Origin: Clostridia bacterium
GTDB taxonomy: Bacteria; Bacillota; Clostridia; Lachnospirales; Cellulosilyticaceae
DNA length: 64,000 nucleotides
Reading direction: 5' to 3'
NCBI GenBank assembly: GCA_029239755.1
Contig: JARBUI010000018.1
Span: forward strand, 16,763 to 80,762
Shown: positions 1 to 9,523 of the stretch, in pieces
How positions within the stretch are numbered: position 1 is the first letter of the stretch
Layout: every line of letters begins with the position of its first letter
Made by a program: the position numbers and the translations under genes
Notes under the pieces: generated by a model
Database searches by the model: none
What the model was told of the DNA's origin: nothing
Seen by the model: only the letters and a program-made list of their open reading frames with translations

Positions 1-993
1 GATATCTGCTCCAGATCGGGCAATACCAGATGCAATAGCAGCTACGTTATGTACAGCAGCAATTTTTACGATTACAGGTTTTTTGTAATCAGTAGCCTCT
101 TTAAGAGAATAAATAAGCTGCCTTAAATCCTCAATAGAGTAAATATCATGATGGGGAGCAGGAGAGATAGCATCTGTACCTCTTGGTATCATTCTTGTTC
201 TGGATACATCTTCTCCAACCTTTGTGCCAGGTAGGTGCCCGCCGATGCCAGGTTTTGCCCCCTGACCCATTTTGATTTCTATTGCAGCGCCTGCCTCTAA
301 ATATTTTTTGTGTACGCCAAATCTGCCAGATGCAACTTGAACGATAGTGTTTGCACCATATTTATAGAAGTCCTGGTGAAGTCCGCCTTCACCTGTATTG
401 TAATAGATACCAAGTTGTTCAGCAGCTCTGGCTAAGCTTTCGTGAGCATTTTTGCTGATAGAACCATAGGACATGGCTGAGAACATAATAGGTATATTAA
501 GTTTTAAATTTGGATAAGTAGGAGATGTAATATTCCCCTCTTTATCAAACGTAATGGTTCTAGGCTTTTTACCTAAAAAGGTCTGAGTTTCCATTGGTTC
601 ACGAAGCGGGTCAATAGAAGGATTTGTTACCTGGCTTGCATTAATGAGCATTTTATCCCAGTATACTGGATAAGGCTGAGGATTTCCCATACTAGACAGA
701 AGTACGCCCCCCGTTCCGGCTTGTCTGTAAGCATCTGTTATAAGAGCCTGGCTCCAGTTAGCATTTTTCTTAAAAATATTATCCGTTTCAACTATTTTAA
801 GAGCTCTTGTTGGACATAGACTCACGCATCTTTGACAGTCAACACAGCTCGCATCATCTGCTGTCATACAATCAAATTCTTCATCGTAAGTATGCACCTC
901 GTTCGCACACTGTCTTACGCAAACTTTGCATTTGATACACTTTTTTTCATTACGTACTACTTCATAATCAGGGTAAAAATAATTAATTGCCAT
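1..993 (-). CDS. Glutamate synthase, ferredoxin plus FMN-binding domain (partial)
   Basis: This is the 5' part of a glutamate synthase catalytic subunit of the split (archaeal-type) form; 331 codons are visible and the frame is still open at the window edge. Residues 18-75 hold two 4Fe-4S motifs (CIKCKVCVRQC and CVDCQRCVSLC). After that comes the FMN/2-oxoglutarate domain, recognised by MFSAMSYGSISKNAHE, TGEGGLH and KIEIKMGQGAKPG-like segments. The protein takes ammonia from the amidotransferase and electrons through the clusters to make glutamate. Its ATG lies inside the 3' end of the upstream amidotransferase gene (11-base overlap), so the two are probably translationally coupled. The GXGXG domain is expected beyond position 1. 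Confidence 0.9.
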   Translation of the reverse strand, partial: MAINYFYPDYEVVRNEKKCIKCKVCVRQCANEVHTYDEEFDCMTADDASCVDCQRCVSLCPTRALKIVETDNIFKKNANWSQALITDAYRQAGTGGVLLSSMGNPQPYPVYWDKMLINASQVTNPSIDPLREPMETQTFLGKKPRTITFDKEGNITSPTYPNLKLNIPIMFSAMSYGSISKNAHESLARAAEQLGIYYNTGEGGLHQDFYKYGANTIVQVASGRFGVHKKYLEAGAAIEIKMGQGAKPGIGGHLPGTKVGEDVSRTRMIPRGTDAISPAPHHDIYSIEDLRQLIYSLKEATDYKKPVIVKIAAVHNVAAIASGIARSGADI

Positions 994-2092
994 ACGAATC
1001 ACCTCCATTATTTAAAGTTACAATAATAGGTTCCCCGCCTTTAGGAGACCAAATTTTGTCTACTTCAGGGCAGATTGCACGTATGGCACACTCTTCACTG
1101 GCGATATACACCATATCATCTTTTTCAGCAGCTACCATTGAACGAAGTTTTAAACGGTCGTTAAGCGCCATAATACCTCCTTCAAAACCTAGGATAATAG
1201 AAAATGGCCCTGTAATCAGAAGACTTGAGAACATATTACGGAAAAGGAGTGCCTTTTCTTTTTCTTTTGCAGGAAGTGTGTCAATTTTACTCCAGAAAGG
1301 TGCAGCGATAATTTTAGCAATATCTTCGCAGCTTAGGTTATGCTTACGATTTAAAAAGTCTATGATGTAAGTAATGACTTCTGTATCTGTAAGAAGTGTA
1401 CATTTATAACCATACATCTCAACAAAACGTCTGTTAGCATCGTAAGAGGAAATTTCACCATTATGTACAATAGTATAATCAAGAAGGGCAAATGGATGAG
1501 CCCCGCCCCACCAGCCAGGTGTATTAGTTGGATATCTTCCGTGAGCTGTCCACGCATAACCAGCATATTCGTCCAGTCTATAAAATTCCCCAACGTCTTC
1601 AGGAAAACCAACCGCTTTAAAAACACCCATGTTTTTACCGCTTGAAAAAACATAAGCACCATCAATCTTAATGTTAATATTAATAACAGACTGGGCAACA
1701 AATTCTTTTTCTTCGAGCTGACTTGCTGCAAGCTTTGTTGGGAGCGGCTCTAGGAAGTACCTCCAGATCAGAGGCTCATTAGTAATATTCTTGTGTTTCT
1801 TGGTAGGAATACGGCTAAGGTTGACGATATCAAAGTGTTCTTCTAAAAACCTTTCAGTTTCTTCTCTGGATGCACTATCTTCGTAAAAAACGTGAAAAGC
1901 GTATAAATCTTTATACTCAGGATAAATCCCATAGCCAGCAAAACCACCTCCTAGACCATTTGAACGGTCGTGCATATAGGAAATAGATTTTACTATTTGA
2001 TCTCCAGAAATGCGCTTGCCATTTCGATTAATAAAACCTGAAATAGCACATCCTGAAGGAATTCTGATTTGACCTTCTTTTTTTAGCATCAT
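983..2092 (-). CDS. Class II glutamine amidotransferase subunit of glutamate synthase
   Basis: A 369-residue protein related to the N-terminal glutaminase domain of GltB. It releases ammonia from glutamine for the adjacent FMN subunit. The probable nucleophile is the Cys in PSGCAISGF near residue 14, so a short propeptide would have to be removed, as in other class II enzymes. Other family segments are AWTAHGRYPTNTPGWWGG, HNGEISSYDANRRF and TDTEVITY. The start is placed at 2092 because AAGGAG lies six bases upstream; the frame extends further upstream but without a ribosome-binding site. A second ATG follows immediately. The stop overlaps the start of the FMN subunit gene. It is the first gene of a minus-strand operon with its own promoter and leader hairpin. 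Confidence 0.88.
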   Translation of the reverse strand: MMLKKEGQIRIPSGCAISGFINRNGKRISGDQIVKSISYMHDRSNGLGGGFAGYGIYPEYKDLYAFHVFYEDSASREETERFLEEHFDIVNLSRIPTKKHKNITNEPLIWRYFLEPLPTKLAASQLEEKEFVAQSVININIKIDGAYVFSSGKNMGVFKAVGFPEDVGEFYRLDEYAGYAWTAHGRYPTNTPGWWGGAHPFALLDYTIVHNGEISSYDANRRFVEMYGYKCTLLTDTEVITYIIDFLNRKHNLSCEDIAKIIAAPFWSKIDTLPAKEKEKALLFRNMFSSLLITGPFSIILGFEGGIMALNDRLKLRSMVAAEKDDMVYIASEECAIRAICPEVDKIWSPKGGEPIIVTLNNGGDSYGN

Positions 2093-2138
2093 GCATTTCT
2101 CCTTAAAAAAATTTATTCCCGGATACTCCAAAACAGCC

Positions 2139-2183
2139 AAAAAAAGGCGCACTTTGGGTAAGGTTTACCCAAAGAACGCCTTT
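2139..2183 (-). terminator. Leader terminator hairpin before the glutamate synthase operon
   Basis: Read on the minus strand, the arms (2165-2183 and 2143-2161) form a long stem of roughly 17-19 bp around a 3-base loop, and seven T residues follow. It starts about 12 bases after the predicted transcription start and lies upstream of the amidotransferase ribosome-binding site. It must therefore be read through for expression, so an attenuator is the simplest reading. No binding motif for a known antiterminator was recognised. Confidence 0.8.
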
Positions 2184-2201
2184 GTTCCTGCATATGATTA
2201 T

Positions 2202-2230
2202 TTTATAGCATTTATATAGAAAAAAGTCAA
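2202..2230 (-). promoter_or_regulatory. Sigma-A promoter of the glutamate synthase operon
   Basis: On the minus strand there is TTGACT (2225-2230), a 17-base spacer, and TATAAA (2202-2207). Transcription would start near 2195. Confidence 0.75.
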
Positions 2231-2454
2231 TGGATTATGAAGCAGAACTCAATCATTCCATCATTTTTGTGGTATCTTACAAAACAAAGTCATATAATGA
2301 AGGAGAATTATACTTTTCAGAGATAAAAAGACTTTTATAGTGTCATTAAATGCAAAATAGAATATATTTAAATATATAAAAGGTGAATAAATAAGCATTT
2401 TTTGTTATTTAAATTCAGCTCATGAAAAAATACAAGGCTACTAAAAAAAAACAC

Positions 2455-2483
2455 TTGAAATTTTAGAATTCACCATGTATAAT
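2455..2483 (+). promoter_or_regulatory. Sigma-A promoter of the gatCAB-aspS-glnN operon
   Basis: TTGAAA (2455-2460), a 17-base spacer and a perfect TATAAT (2478-2483). The start is expected near 2490, about 150 bases before gatC. The leader also contains a 10-codon reading frame (2604-2636) whose role is unknown. Confidence 0.75.
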
Positions 2484-2512
2484 GAGTCACAAAGAGAATC
2501 TGATTTAGCAAT

Positions 2513-2560
2513 GGCGCTAACTTATTAACATGATGTCATGTTACGTAAGTGGCGTTTTTT
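2513..2560 (+). terminator. Leader terminator hairpin before gatC
   Basis: An imperfect stem (GGCGC..AACTTA..TAACATGA against TCATGTTA..TAAGT..GGCG) is followed by TTTTTTATTTTTTT. It begins about 23 bases after the predicted transcription start, so transcription would have to pass it to reach gatC. This mirrors the hairpin on the divergent glutamate synthase transcript. Confidence 0.65.
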
Positions 2561-2640
2561 ATTTTTTTAGGAGTGTTATAAATTAGAAAGACTTGGAGAG
2601 TCTATGATAGTAGTAAAATTTGGAGTAATCTATTAGGTAG

Positions 2641-2934
2641 GTGATAGGAGTGTTAGATACTGATTTAATTACTTATTTAGCGAAACTCTCAAAGCTTCAG
2701 ATTGATGAGGCAGACAAAGAGAGGCTAGTGTCTGAAATGAGCGCAATTGTTGAGCTTATGGATACTATGAATGATGTAACTTTTGATGAGGATGATAATT
2801 CAAAAGGTGAGGGAGTAAGCCTGGTGAATTTAAGAGAAGATAAACCTCGGGAGTCTTTTGACAGAGAAAAAATTCTTGCAAATGCTTCTCACAAAAAAGA
2901 TGGGTTTTTCGTAGTACCAAAGATTATGGAGTAG
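2641..2934 (+). CDS. gatC: Asp/Glu-tRNA amidotransferase subunit C
   Basis: A 97-residue GatC, about the usual size. It wraps around and stabilises GatA in the GatCAB complex, which amidates misacylated Asp-tRNA(Asn) and/or Glu-tRNA(Gln). The YLAKLSKLQIDEADKERL segment and the C-terminal LREDKPRESFDREKIL region, which interacts with GatA, are typical. The start is a GTG at 2641; a second GTG at 2650 is also possible because AGGTAGGTG lies upstream of both. It heads a five-gene operon, with gatA 18 bases downstream. Confidence 0.9.
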   Translation: MIGVLDTDLITYLAKLSKLQIDEADKERLVSEMSAIVELMDTMNDVTFDEDDNSKGEGVSLVNLREDKPRESFDREKILANASHKKDGFFVVPKIME

Positions 2935-2952
2935 CAAGTTAGGAGGAGATTT

Positions 2953-4401
2953 ATGGAGCTATGTGATAAGAGTATTCTTGAACTTAGACAGATGTTAGAT
3001 CAAAAGGAGATATCATCTTCGGAGCTTACAAAATATTACCTTGATAGGATTAATAAAATAGATGGACAAATAAACAGTTATATTACAGTATGCGAAGAAG
3101 AAGCTTTAAAAACTGCTGAAAATGCAGATAACAGAATTGCAAAAGGAGAAGCATCCGCTCTTACAGGTATTCCAATCAGCATTAAAGATAATATGTGTAC
3201 GGAGGGAATACGAACAACTTGTGGTTCAAAAATGCTTGGAAATTTTGTACCGCCGTATAATGCAACAGCCGTAAGTAAATTACTGGCTGAAGATGCGGTT
3301 ATACTAGGAAAAGTAAGCATGGATGAGTTTGCGATGGGTGGTTCAACACAAACTTCTTATTATAAAAAGACAACAAATCCATATGATAAGGCAAGGGTAC
3401 CAGGAGGTTCTTCAGGCGGAAGTGCAGCATCTGTTGCAGCAAAGCTTTCAGCAGCATCCTTAGGATCTGATACTGGAGGATCTATAAGACAGCCAGCAGC
3501 ATTTTGCGGTATTACAGGGATGAAACCAACTTACGGAGCCGTATCAAGATTTGGGTTAGTGGCTTTTGCAAGTTCTTTCGATCAGATAGGACCGCTTGCT
3601 CATAGTGCAAAGGATTGTGCAGGCATACTAAATGTTATTTCTGGACACGATGTAAACGATGGGACTTCAGAACGTCAAAAAATAGATTTTAGCAGCAAAT
3701 TAGGGAAAGATATTAAAGGGCTGAAATTAGCTCTTCCAAAAGAATTTTTTGGAGATGGAATAGATGAGAGTGTCAAAAGTGCTGTACTAAAAGCAGCAGC
3801 AGAGTATGAGAAGATGGGAGCCAAAATCGTAGAGGTTTCTATGCCAAGTCTCAAATATGCAATAGCAGCTTATTATCTTATAGCCTCAGCGGAAGCAAGC
3901 TCAAACCTTGCGAGATATGACGGCATTAAGTTTGGATATTGTACGCCAGATGCTAAGACTTATGACGAGCGTATAACACGTACGCGTAAGGAAGGATTTG
4001 GAGAAGAAGTAAAGAGAAGAATTCTGCTTGGAACTTATGCATTATCCAGTGGTTATTATGATGCATATTATAAAAAAGCACTTTATGTGCAGCAAAAGAT
4101 TAAAGCAGAATATAAAGGTATTTTTGATACGTGTGATGCTATCATCACACCAACAGCACCTACAACAGCTTATAAAATAGGAGAAATCGAAGGGGATCCA
4201 GTTAAGATGTATTTAGCGGATATTTGCACTGTAACAGTTAATATTGCAGGACTTCCAGCACTATCAACAACTTGCGGTTACGACAATGCGGGTATGCCAA
4301 TAGGTATGTCAGTAGTCGGCAAAGCCTTTGATGATGCAACTGTACTTCAAGTAGCAGATGCATTTGAAACGAGTTTTAAGCGTATAAATCCTAAATTATA
4401 A
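2953..4401 (+). CDS. gatA: Asp/Glu-tRNA amidotransferase subunit A
   Basis: A 482-residue amidase-signature protein of normal length. It hydrolyses glutamine and passes ammonia to GatB. The catalytic Ser-cisSer-Lys set is visible: Lys in ISIKDNM (about residue 78), the glycine/serine-rich VPGGSSGGSAASVAA (about 150-164), and the nucleophilic Ser in GSDTGGSIRQPAAFCG (about 173-188). The start follows AGGAGGAG. It lies between gatC and gatB in one operon. Confidence 0.95.
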   Translation: MELCDKSILELRQMLDQKEISSSELTKYYLDRINKIDGQINSYITVCEEEALKTAENADNRIAKGEASALTGIPISIKDNMCTEGIRTTCGSKMLGNFVPPYNATAVSKLLAEDAVILGKVSMDEFAMGGSTQTSYYKKTTNPYDKARVPGGSSGGSAASVAAKLSAASLGSDTGGSIRQPAAFCGITGMKPTYGAVSRFGLVAFASSFDQIGPLAHSAKDCAGILNVISGHDVNDGTSERQKIDFSSKLGKDIKGLKLALPKEFFGDGIDESVKSAVLKAAAEYEKMGAKIVEVSMPSLKYAIAAYYLIASAEASSNLARYDGIKFGYCTPDAKTYDERITRTRKEGFGEEVKRRILLGTYALSSGYYDAYYKKALYVQQKIKAEYKGIFDTCDAIITPTAPTTAYKIGEIEGDPVKMYLADICTVTVNIAGLPALSTTCGYDNAGMPIGMSVVGKAFDDATVLQVADAFETSFKRINPKL

Positions 4402-4421
4402 CGAAGAGGTAGGTGATAAAA

Positions 4422-5861
4422 ATGGCAAATTATATTCCTGTAATAGGACTTGAAATACACGCACAGCTCCTTACAAATACTAAGATCTTTTGTAATTGCG
4501 AGGTAGACTTTGGCGGAGAACAAAATACCCGCTGCTGTCCTGTGTGTACCGGACTTCCAGGCACACTTCCAGTGCTTAACAGTCAGGTAGTAAGCTATGC
4601 TATTAAAGGCGGGCTTGCATTAAACTGTGACATTAACAGATTTTCAAAGATAGACAGAAAAAACTATTTTTATCCTGATCTTCCAAAGGCATATCAAATT
4701 TCACAGTTTGATTTACCTTTATGTATAGATGGTAAGGTTAAAATAGATATGGGTGAAGAAGAAAAATACATTCGTGTTCACCGTATTCATATAGAAGAAG
4801 ATGCAGGTAAGCTTGTACATGATGATATCGAAAATGCAAGTCTTGCTGATTACAATAGATGCGGCGTACCGCTTATAGAAATAGTTTCTGAGCCAGATAT
4901 GGGATCTGCGGAAGAGGCAAAAGCTTATGTAGAAAAAGTAGCAGGACTGCTGCAATATGCAGGAGTCAGCCTTTGCAGAATGGAAGAAGGTTCTCTAAGA
5001 GCAGATGTTAATATCTCCCTTAAAAGGCCGGAAGCTGCGAAACTTGGCACAAAAGTAGAAATAAAAAATCTTAATTCACTTAAATCAATTGTTAGAGCTA
5101 TTGAGTATGAAATAGAAAGACAGACAAAAATGCTTAATGCCGGTGAAGAGATTATTCAGGAGACAAGAAGATTTAATGACAATAGAGGCGTAACAACTTC
5201 GATGCGTTCCAAAGAGGATGCACATGATTATAGGTACTTTAAAGAGCCTGATGTTATTCCAGTAAGTATTACGGATGATGATATAGAAGCTATAAGAAAA
5301 GAACTACCGATGCTTATTGATGAACGTTTAGATCTTTACACAAAAGAATATGGACTTAACAAAGCAGATTCAAAAATTCTCGTAGCGAATAAAGAAATAT
5401 CTGATTTATATAATGAATCTATCAGTAGCTATGCAAACTATAAAGCAGTAGCAAACTTTATAGTAGTAGACCTTCTAAGATACGTAAATGAGGGAGAACT
5501 AGACAGTAAAAATATACCTTTTACAGCGGCAGAGTTTGCAGAACTTGTAAAGATGGCTGAAGAAGAAGTCGTTAACAAGAATAATGCTAAGGCTATTCTT
5601 AAAATGATGTTGGAAGGCAAAAAGTCTCCGCAGCAAATTGCTAAGGATGAAGGCTTCCTCATGAATGATAGTGCAGATGAAATAGAAGAAGTGGTAAATG
5701 GAGTAGTGAGTGAGTTTACTGCAGAAGTAGAAGGATATCTTGCAGGAAAAGAAAAATTATTTGGTTTCTTAATGGGTCAGTGCAGTAAGAGACTGGCTGG
5801 AAGAGCAAATCCAAAGATGATCAAAGATATACTTGAACAAAAACTTGCAAAACTCAAATAG
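4422..5861 (+). CDS. gatB: Asp/Glu-tRNA amidotransferase subunit B
   Basis: A 479-residue GatB, the kinase/transamidase subunit that phosphorylates the misacylated Asp or Glu and replaces the phosphate with ammonia. The N-terminal VIGLEIHAQL, the zinc-type Cys pattern (CNCEVDF and RCCPVCTGLPG), DRKNYFYPDLPKAYQISQ and the helical YqeY-like tail that binds tRNA (about 330-479) are all present. The ATG at 4422 is preferred over an in-frame GTG at 4413 because it matches the conserved N terminus and is well spaced from GAGGTAGG. Confidence 0.95.
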   Translation: MANYIPVIGLEIHAQLLTNTKIFCNCEVDFGGEQNTRCCPVCTGLPGTLPVLNSQVVSYAIKGGLALNCDINRFSKIDRKNYFYPDLPKAYQISQFDLPLCIDGKVKIDMGEEEKYIRVHRIHIEEDAGKLVHDDIENASLADYNRCGVPLIEIVSEPDMGSAEEAKAYVEKVAGLLQYAGVSLCRMEEGSLRADVNISLKRPEAAKLGTKVEIKNLNSLKSIVRAIEYEIERQTKMLNAGEEIIQETRRFNDNRGVTTSMRSKEDAHDYRYFKEPDVIPVSITDDDIEAIRKELPMLIDERLDLYTKEYGLNKADSKILVANKEISDLYNESISSYANYKAVANFIVVDLLRYVNEGELDSKNIPFTAAEFAELVKMAEEEVVNKNNAKAILKMMLEGKKSPQQIAKDEGFLMNDSADEIEEVVNGVVSEFTAEVEGYLAGKEKLFGFLMGQCSKRLAGRANPKMIKDILEQKLAKLK

Positions 5862-5882
5862 AGCAGAAAGGAGGAGTATCGG

Positions 5883-7199
5883 TTGTTAAAGATGAATGGC
5901 GTATCAATTAAAAAGTCTGCAGATATTGATGAAATAAAGCAAAACAGTGATAGTACTGTAACACTGGAAGCATGTGTACACAAAATAAGAACGATGAGTG
6001 AGTTTTCATTTGTTATTCTTAGAACAGCTAAATATCTTGTTCAGGCTATTTATGAAAAAGATAAATGCGGCAAGGATATACAACAACTGAAAGAAGGCTG
6101 CTATGTAAGAGTACAGGGACATATCAGAGAAGACGAACGGGCAAATTTTGGTATAGAGCTTCAGCTGACTGATTTTGAAGTGCTTAGCAGACCTCAAAGT
6201 GATTATCCGCTTAATGTTGCACACAAAAAACTAGGGTGCGGCCTTGAAGCAAATTTAGATAATAGATCTGTAGCACTTAGAAACCCGTATGAGAAGTCTA
6301 TCTTTAAAATCCAAGAAGGTGTTGTATCTGGATTTAGGGAATTTATGTTAAAAGAAGGCTTTACTCAAGTGTTTACTCCTAAAATAGTAGCAGCAGGAGC
6401 TGAAGGTGGAGCTAACATTTTTAAGCTGGATTATTTTGATCAAGAGGCTTACCTAGCACAAAGCCCACAGTTTTACAAACAAACCTGCGTAGCATTTTTT
6501 GACAGGGTTTTTGAGATAGCTCCTGTGTATAGAGCCGAAAAGCATAATACATCAAGACACTTAAATGAATATATTGGGCTTGATTTTGAAATGGGATTCA
6601 TAGATAATATGTATGACGTGATGGAGATGGAAACTGCTATGTTAAAGCATGTAGTGCAGTATCTTAGCGAAAATTACAGTGAAGAGCTTAAACTATTAGG
6701 GGTAACCCTTCCTGTAATAGATACTATACCATCGGTTACTTTTGTTGAAGCTGTAGAGCTTATGAAAGGCAAAGGCGGAAAAAATAAATATGACTTAGAC
6801 CCAGAAGATGAAGTGCTGCTGTGTGAGTATGCAAAAGAAAACTGGGGAAGTGAATTTGTATTTATTACACATTTTCCTGCATCAAAACGTCCGTTTTATG
6901 CGATGAATGATAAAGAAGATAGTCGGTTTGCACTGAGTTTTGATCTATTGTTCAGGGGACTTGAGATCACAACAGGTGGTCAACGTATTCATGACTATGA
7001 AGAACAAGTAGCAAAAATGAAAGAAATGGGTATGCACCCAGAGGAATTTACGCATTATTTAAATATTCATAAGTATGGCATGCCGCCGCATGGTGGTCTT
7101 GGAATAGGACTTGAAAGACTTGTTATGAAGCTTCTCAACCTTAAAAATATCAGAGAGGCAAGTATGTTCCCAAGAGATGTCCATAGATTAGAACCATAA
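5883..7199 (+). CDS. aspS: Aspartyl-tRNA synthetase, archaeal/non-discriminating type
   Basis: A 438-residue class IIb synthetase of the short archaeal-type AspRS family, without the bacterial GAD insertion. An N-terminal OB fold (about 20-105) binds the anticodon. The catalytic domain carries FRAEKHNTSRHLNEY-type motif 2 and the motif 3 segment GGLGIGLERLVMKLLNL. Family knowledge: such enzymes often charge tRNA(Asn) with Asp, giving the GatCAB substrate. Its position directly after gatB (21-base gap) supports that role. The start is a TTG at 5883, six bases after AGGAGGAG; the next ATG at 5892 is poorly spaced. A distant AsnRS role is less likely given the partner genes. Confidence 0.85.
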   Translation: MLKMNGVSIKKSADIDEIKQNSDSTVTLEACVHKIRTMSEFSFVILRTAKYLVQAIYEKDKCGKDIQQLKEGCYVRVQGHIREDERANFGIELQLTDFEVLSRPQSDYPLNVAHKKLGCGLEANLDNRSVALRNPYEKSIFKIQEGVVSGFREFMLKEGFTQVFTPKIVAAGAEGGANIFKLDYFDQEAYLAQSPQFYKQTCVAFFDRVFEIAPVYRAEKHNTSRHLNEYIGLDFEMGFIDNMYDVMEMETAMLKHVVQYLSENYSEELKLLGVTLPVIDTIPSVTFVEAVELMKGKGGKNKYDLDPEDEVLLCEYAKENWGSEFVFITHFPASKRPFYAMNDKEDSRFALSFDLLFRGLEITTGGQRIHDYEEQVAKMKEMGMHPEEFTHYLNIHKYGMPPHGGLGIGLERLVMKLLNLKNIREASMFPRDVHRLEP

Positions 7200-7255
7200 G
7201 AGTAAAACAAAAAATAAAAATAAAATAATAGGTTAAATCGAGGAGGAGTTTAGCA

Positions 7256-9343
7256 ATGACAACAGTAACTGATTTTTTTGGATGTAATGTATTTAATGAA
7301 ACAGTAATGCAAGCAAGATTGCCTAAAAGTATTTTTAAATCTCTTAAAAAAACTATGGCAGAGGGTACAGCACTTCAACCTGAAGTAGCAGAAGTAGTAG
7401 CAAGTGCTATGAAAGACTGGGCAATTGAAAAAGGAGCCACTCATTATACTCACTGGTTCCAGCCAATGACAGGTATTACAGCAGAAAAGCATGATGCTTT
7501 TATTGCACCAGGTGCAGACGGAAAAATTATCTTAGAATTTTCAGGGAAAGAACTTATTAAAGGAGAGCCAGATGCATCATCATTCCCATCAGGTGGTCTT
7601 CGTGCAACTTTTGAAGCAAGAGGTTATACAACTTGGGATCCAACATCTTATGCATTTGTTAAAGATGACTCACTTTATATCCCAACAGCATTCTGCTCAT
7701 ATGGCGGTGAAGTGTTAGATAAAAAGACACCACTTCTTCGTTCAATGGAAACAATCAACGTTCAAGCTCTAAGAATCTTAAAGTTATTCGGAAAAGAAGT
7801 TACAAGAGTAACAACAACTGTTGGACCAGAACAAGAATATTTCTTAATAGATAAAGCAATGTACAAAGAACGTAAAGACCTTATTTTAACAGGCAGAACT
7901 TTATTTGGTGCAAAACCAGCTAAAGGTCAAGAACTCGATGATCATTACTTTGGTAACCTTAGACAAAGAGTTTCTGATTATATGAAAGAGTTAGATGAAG
8001 AGCTTTGGAAACTTGGTATTTTAGCAAAAACAAAACACAATGAAGTTGCACCAGCGCAGCATGAACTTGCTCCAATCTTTGGAACAACTAATATTGCAAC
8101 AGACCACAATCAACTTACAATGGAACTTATGAAAAAGATTGCAGACAAACATGATCTTGTTTGCTTACTTCATGAAAAACCATTCGCAGGTGTAAATGGT
8201 TCAGGTAAACACAATAACTGGTCAATTTCAACTAATACTGGCGAAAACTTATTAGAACCAGGCAAATCACCAAAAGACAATACACAATTCTTATTATTCT
8301 TAAGTGCAATTATTAAAGCTGTAGATGAATATGCAGATCTTCTTAGAGTTTCTGTAGCAAGTGCAGGTAATGATCATAGACTTGGAGCAAATGAGGCTCC
8401 TCCAGCGATCGTTTCTATGTTCTTAGGTGATGAACTTACAACTATTTTAGAAGCAATTGAAAAAGGAGAAACAGCACAGGCAACTGTTAAAGCATTCCTT
8501 GAAACAGGCGTAGCTGCTCTTCCAAAGCTTAGAAAAGATACAACAGATCGTAACAGAACATCTCCATTTGCATTTACAGGTAATAAGTTTGAATTTAGAA
8601 TGCTGGGTTCCTCAGTATCTATTGCAGGAGCAAACATCGTTCTTAACACTGCTGTTACAGAAGTACTTCAAGAATTTGCAGACAGATTAGAAAAAGCTGC
8701 TGAATTCGAGAAAGAAGTTGTAGCGATTGTTAAAGAAACAATGGCCAATCATAAGAGAATTATCTTCAATGGTAATAACTACAGTGAAGAGTGGGTACAA
8801 GAAGCAGCAAGACGTGGTCTTAACAATCTAAAAACATCTGTAGAAGCGCTTCCAAAATTTGCATCAGAAAAAAGTGTTGCACTATTTGAAAAACATGGCA
8901 TCTTCACAAAAGCAGAAGTTGAAGCTCGTTGTGAGATCATGCTAGAAGGTTATGCAAAAACAGTTAATATCGAAGCGTTAACAATGCTTGATATGGCTAA
9001 AAAAGAAATCCTTCCAGCTGTTCTGAAATACAACAAAGAAGTATTTAAAACACTTAAAGTTAAAAAAGAACTTGATCTTAACATTAGCTTAGAAAAAGAG
9101 CAAGCTTATGCAGTTAAATTATCAAATCTTACAGAATCATTAATGAGTAAGATCGATGAACTTGATAATATATTACTTGAAACTAAAAATTACGATGAAA
9201 TCGAAGAACTTGCTAAGTTCTTTAGAGAATACGTGTTTGAAGCAATGCAAACATTAAGAGTTGTAGCAGATGAATTAGAAACAATGGTATCTGCAGCTAA
9301 CTGGCCATTTCCAACATACGTAGACCTACTCTTCTACGTATAA
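7256..9343 (+). CDS. glnN: Glutamine synthetase type III
   Basis: A 695-residue GSIII, the long form found in Bacteroidetes, cyanobacteria and Clostridia. It makes glutamine from glutamate, ammonia and ATP in the cytoplasm. Family segments include [26 protein letters not shown] (metal and substrate), [17 protein letters not shown] and the C-terminal [18 protein letters not shown]. The gene follows aspS by 56 bases, with a strong AGGAGGAG site, and ends the gat operon before a terminator. Its product is the amide donor for both GatCAB and the divergent glutamate synthase. Confidence 0.95.
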   Translation: MTTVTDFFGCNVFNETVMQARLPKSIFKSLKKTMAEGTALQPEVAEVVASAMKDWAIEKGATHYTHWFQPMTGITAEKHDAFIAPGADGKIILEFSGKELIKGEPDASSFPSGGLRATFEARGYTTWDPTSYAFVKDDSLYIPTAFCSYGGEVLDKKTPLLRSMETINVQALRILKLFGKEVTRVTTTVGPEQEYFLIDKAMYKERKDLILTGRTLFGAKPAKGQELDDHYFGNLRQRVSDYMKELDEELWKLGILAKTKHNEVAPAQHELAPIFGTTNIATDHNQLTMELMKKIADKHDLVCLLHEKPFAGVNGSGKHNNWSISTNTGENLLEPGKSPKDNTQFLLFLSAIIKAVDEYADLLRVSVASAGNDHRLGANEAPPAIVSMFLGDELTTILEAIEKGETAQATVKAFLETGVAALPKLRKDTTDRNRTSPFAFTGNKFEFRMLGSSVSIAGANIVLNTAVTEVLQEFADRLEKAAEFEKEVVAIVKETMANHKRIIFNGNNYSEEWVQEAARRGLNNLKTSVEALPKFASEKSVALFEKHGIFTKAEVEARCEIMLEGYAKTVNIEALTMLDMAKKEILPAVLKYNKEVFKTLKVKKELDLNISLEKEQAYAVKLSNLTESLMSKIDELDNILLETKNYDEIEELAKFFREYVFEAMQTLRVVADELETMVSAANWPFPTYVDLLFYV

Positions 9344-9365
9344 TCACATAGATACTCCAAAAAAA

Positions 9366-9391
9366 GGCGCCGCTACTCCCGGCGTCTTTTT
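9366..9391 (+). terminator. Terminator after glnN
   Basis: GGCGCCG and CGGCGTC form a 7-bp stem with one G-T pair around a 7-base loop, followed by TTTTT. Confidence 0.85.
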
Positions 9392-9523
9392 AGCGTTATA
9401 AAAAAGCATAATTTATTTGTATTAGCATTTAATTGTGATATAGTTTTATGAGAGGAGTCTATGAGCAGAATAAAAAGTGAGAATGGTGATGAATGATATT
9501 AAATAAGTAGGAGAGATATAAAA

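Noticed and set aside
2604..2636. Ten-codon frame (MIVVKFGVIY) in the gatC leader as a leader peptide
   Set aside because: A GGAGAG lies only three bases before the ATG, no codon bias or pairing with the terminator was found, and it follows rather than precedes the terminator hairpin.
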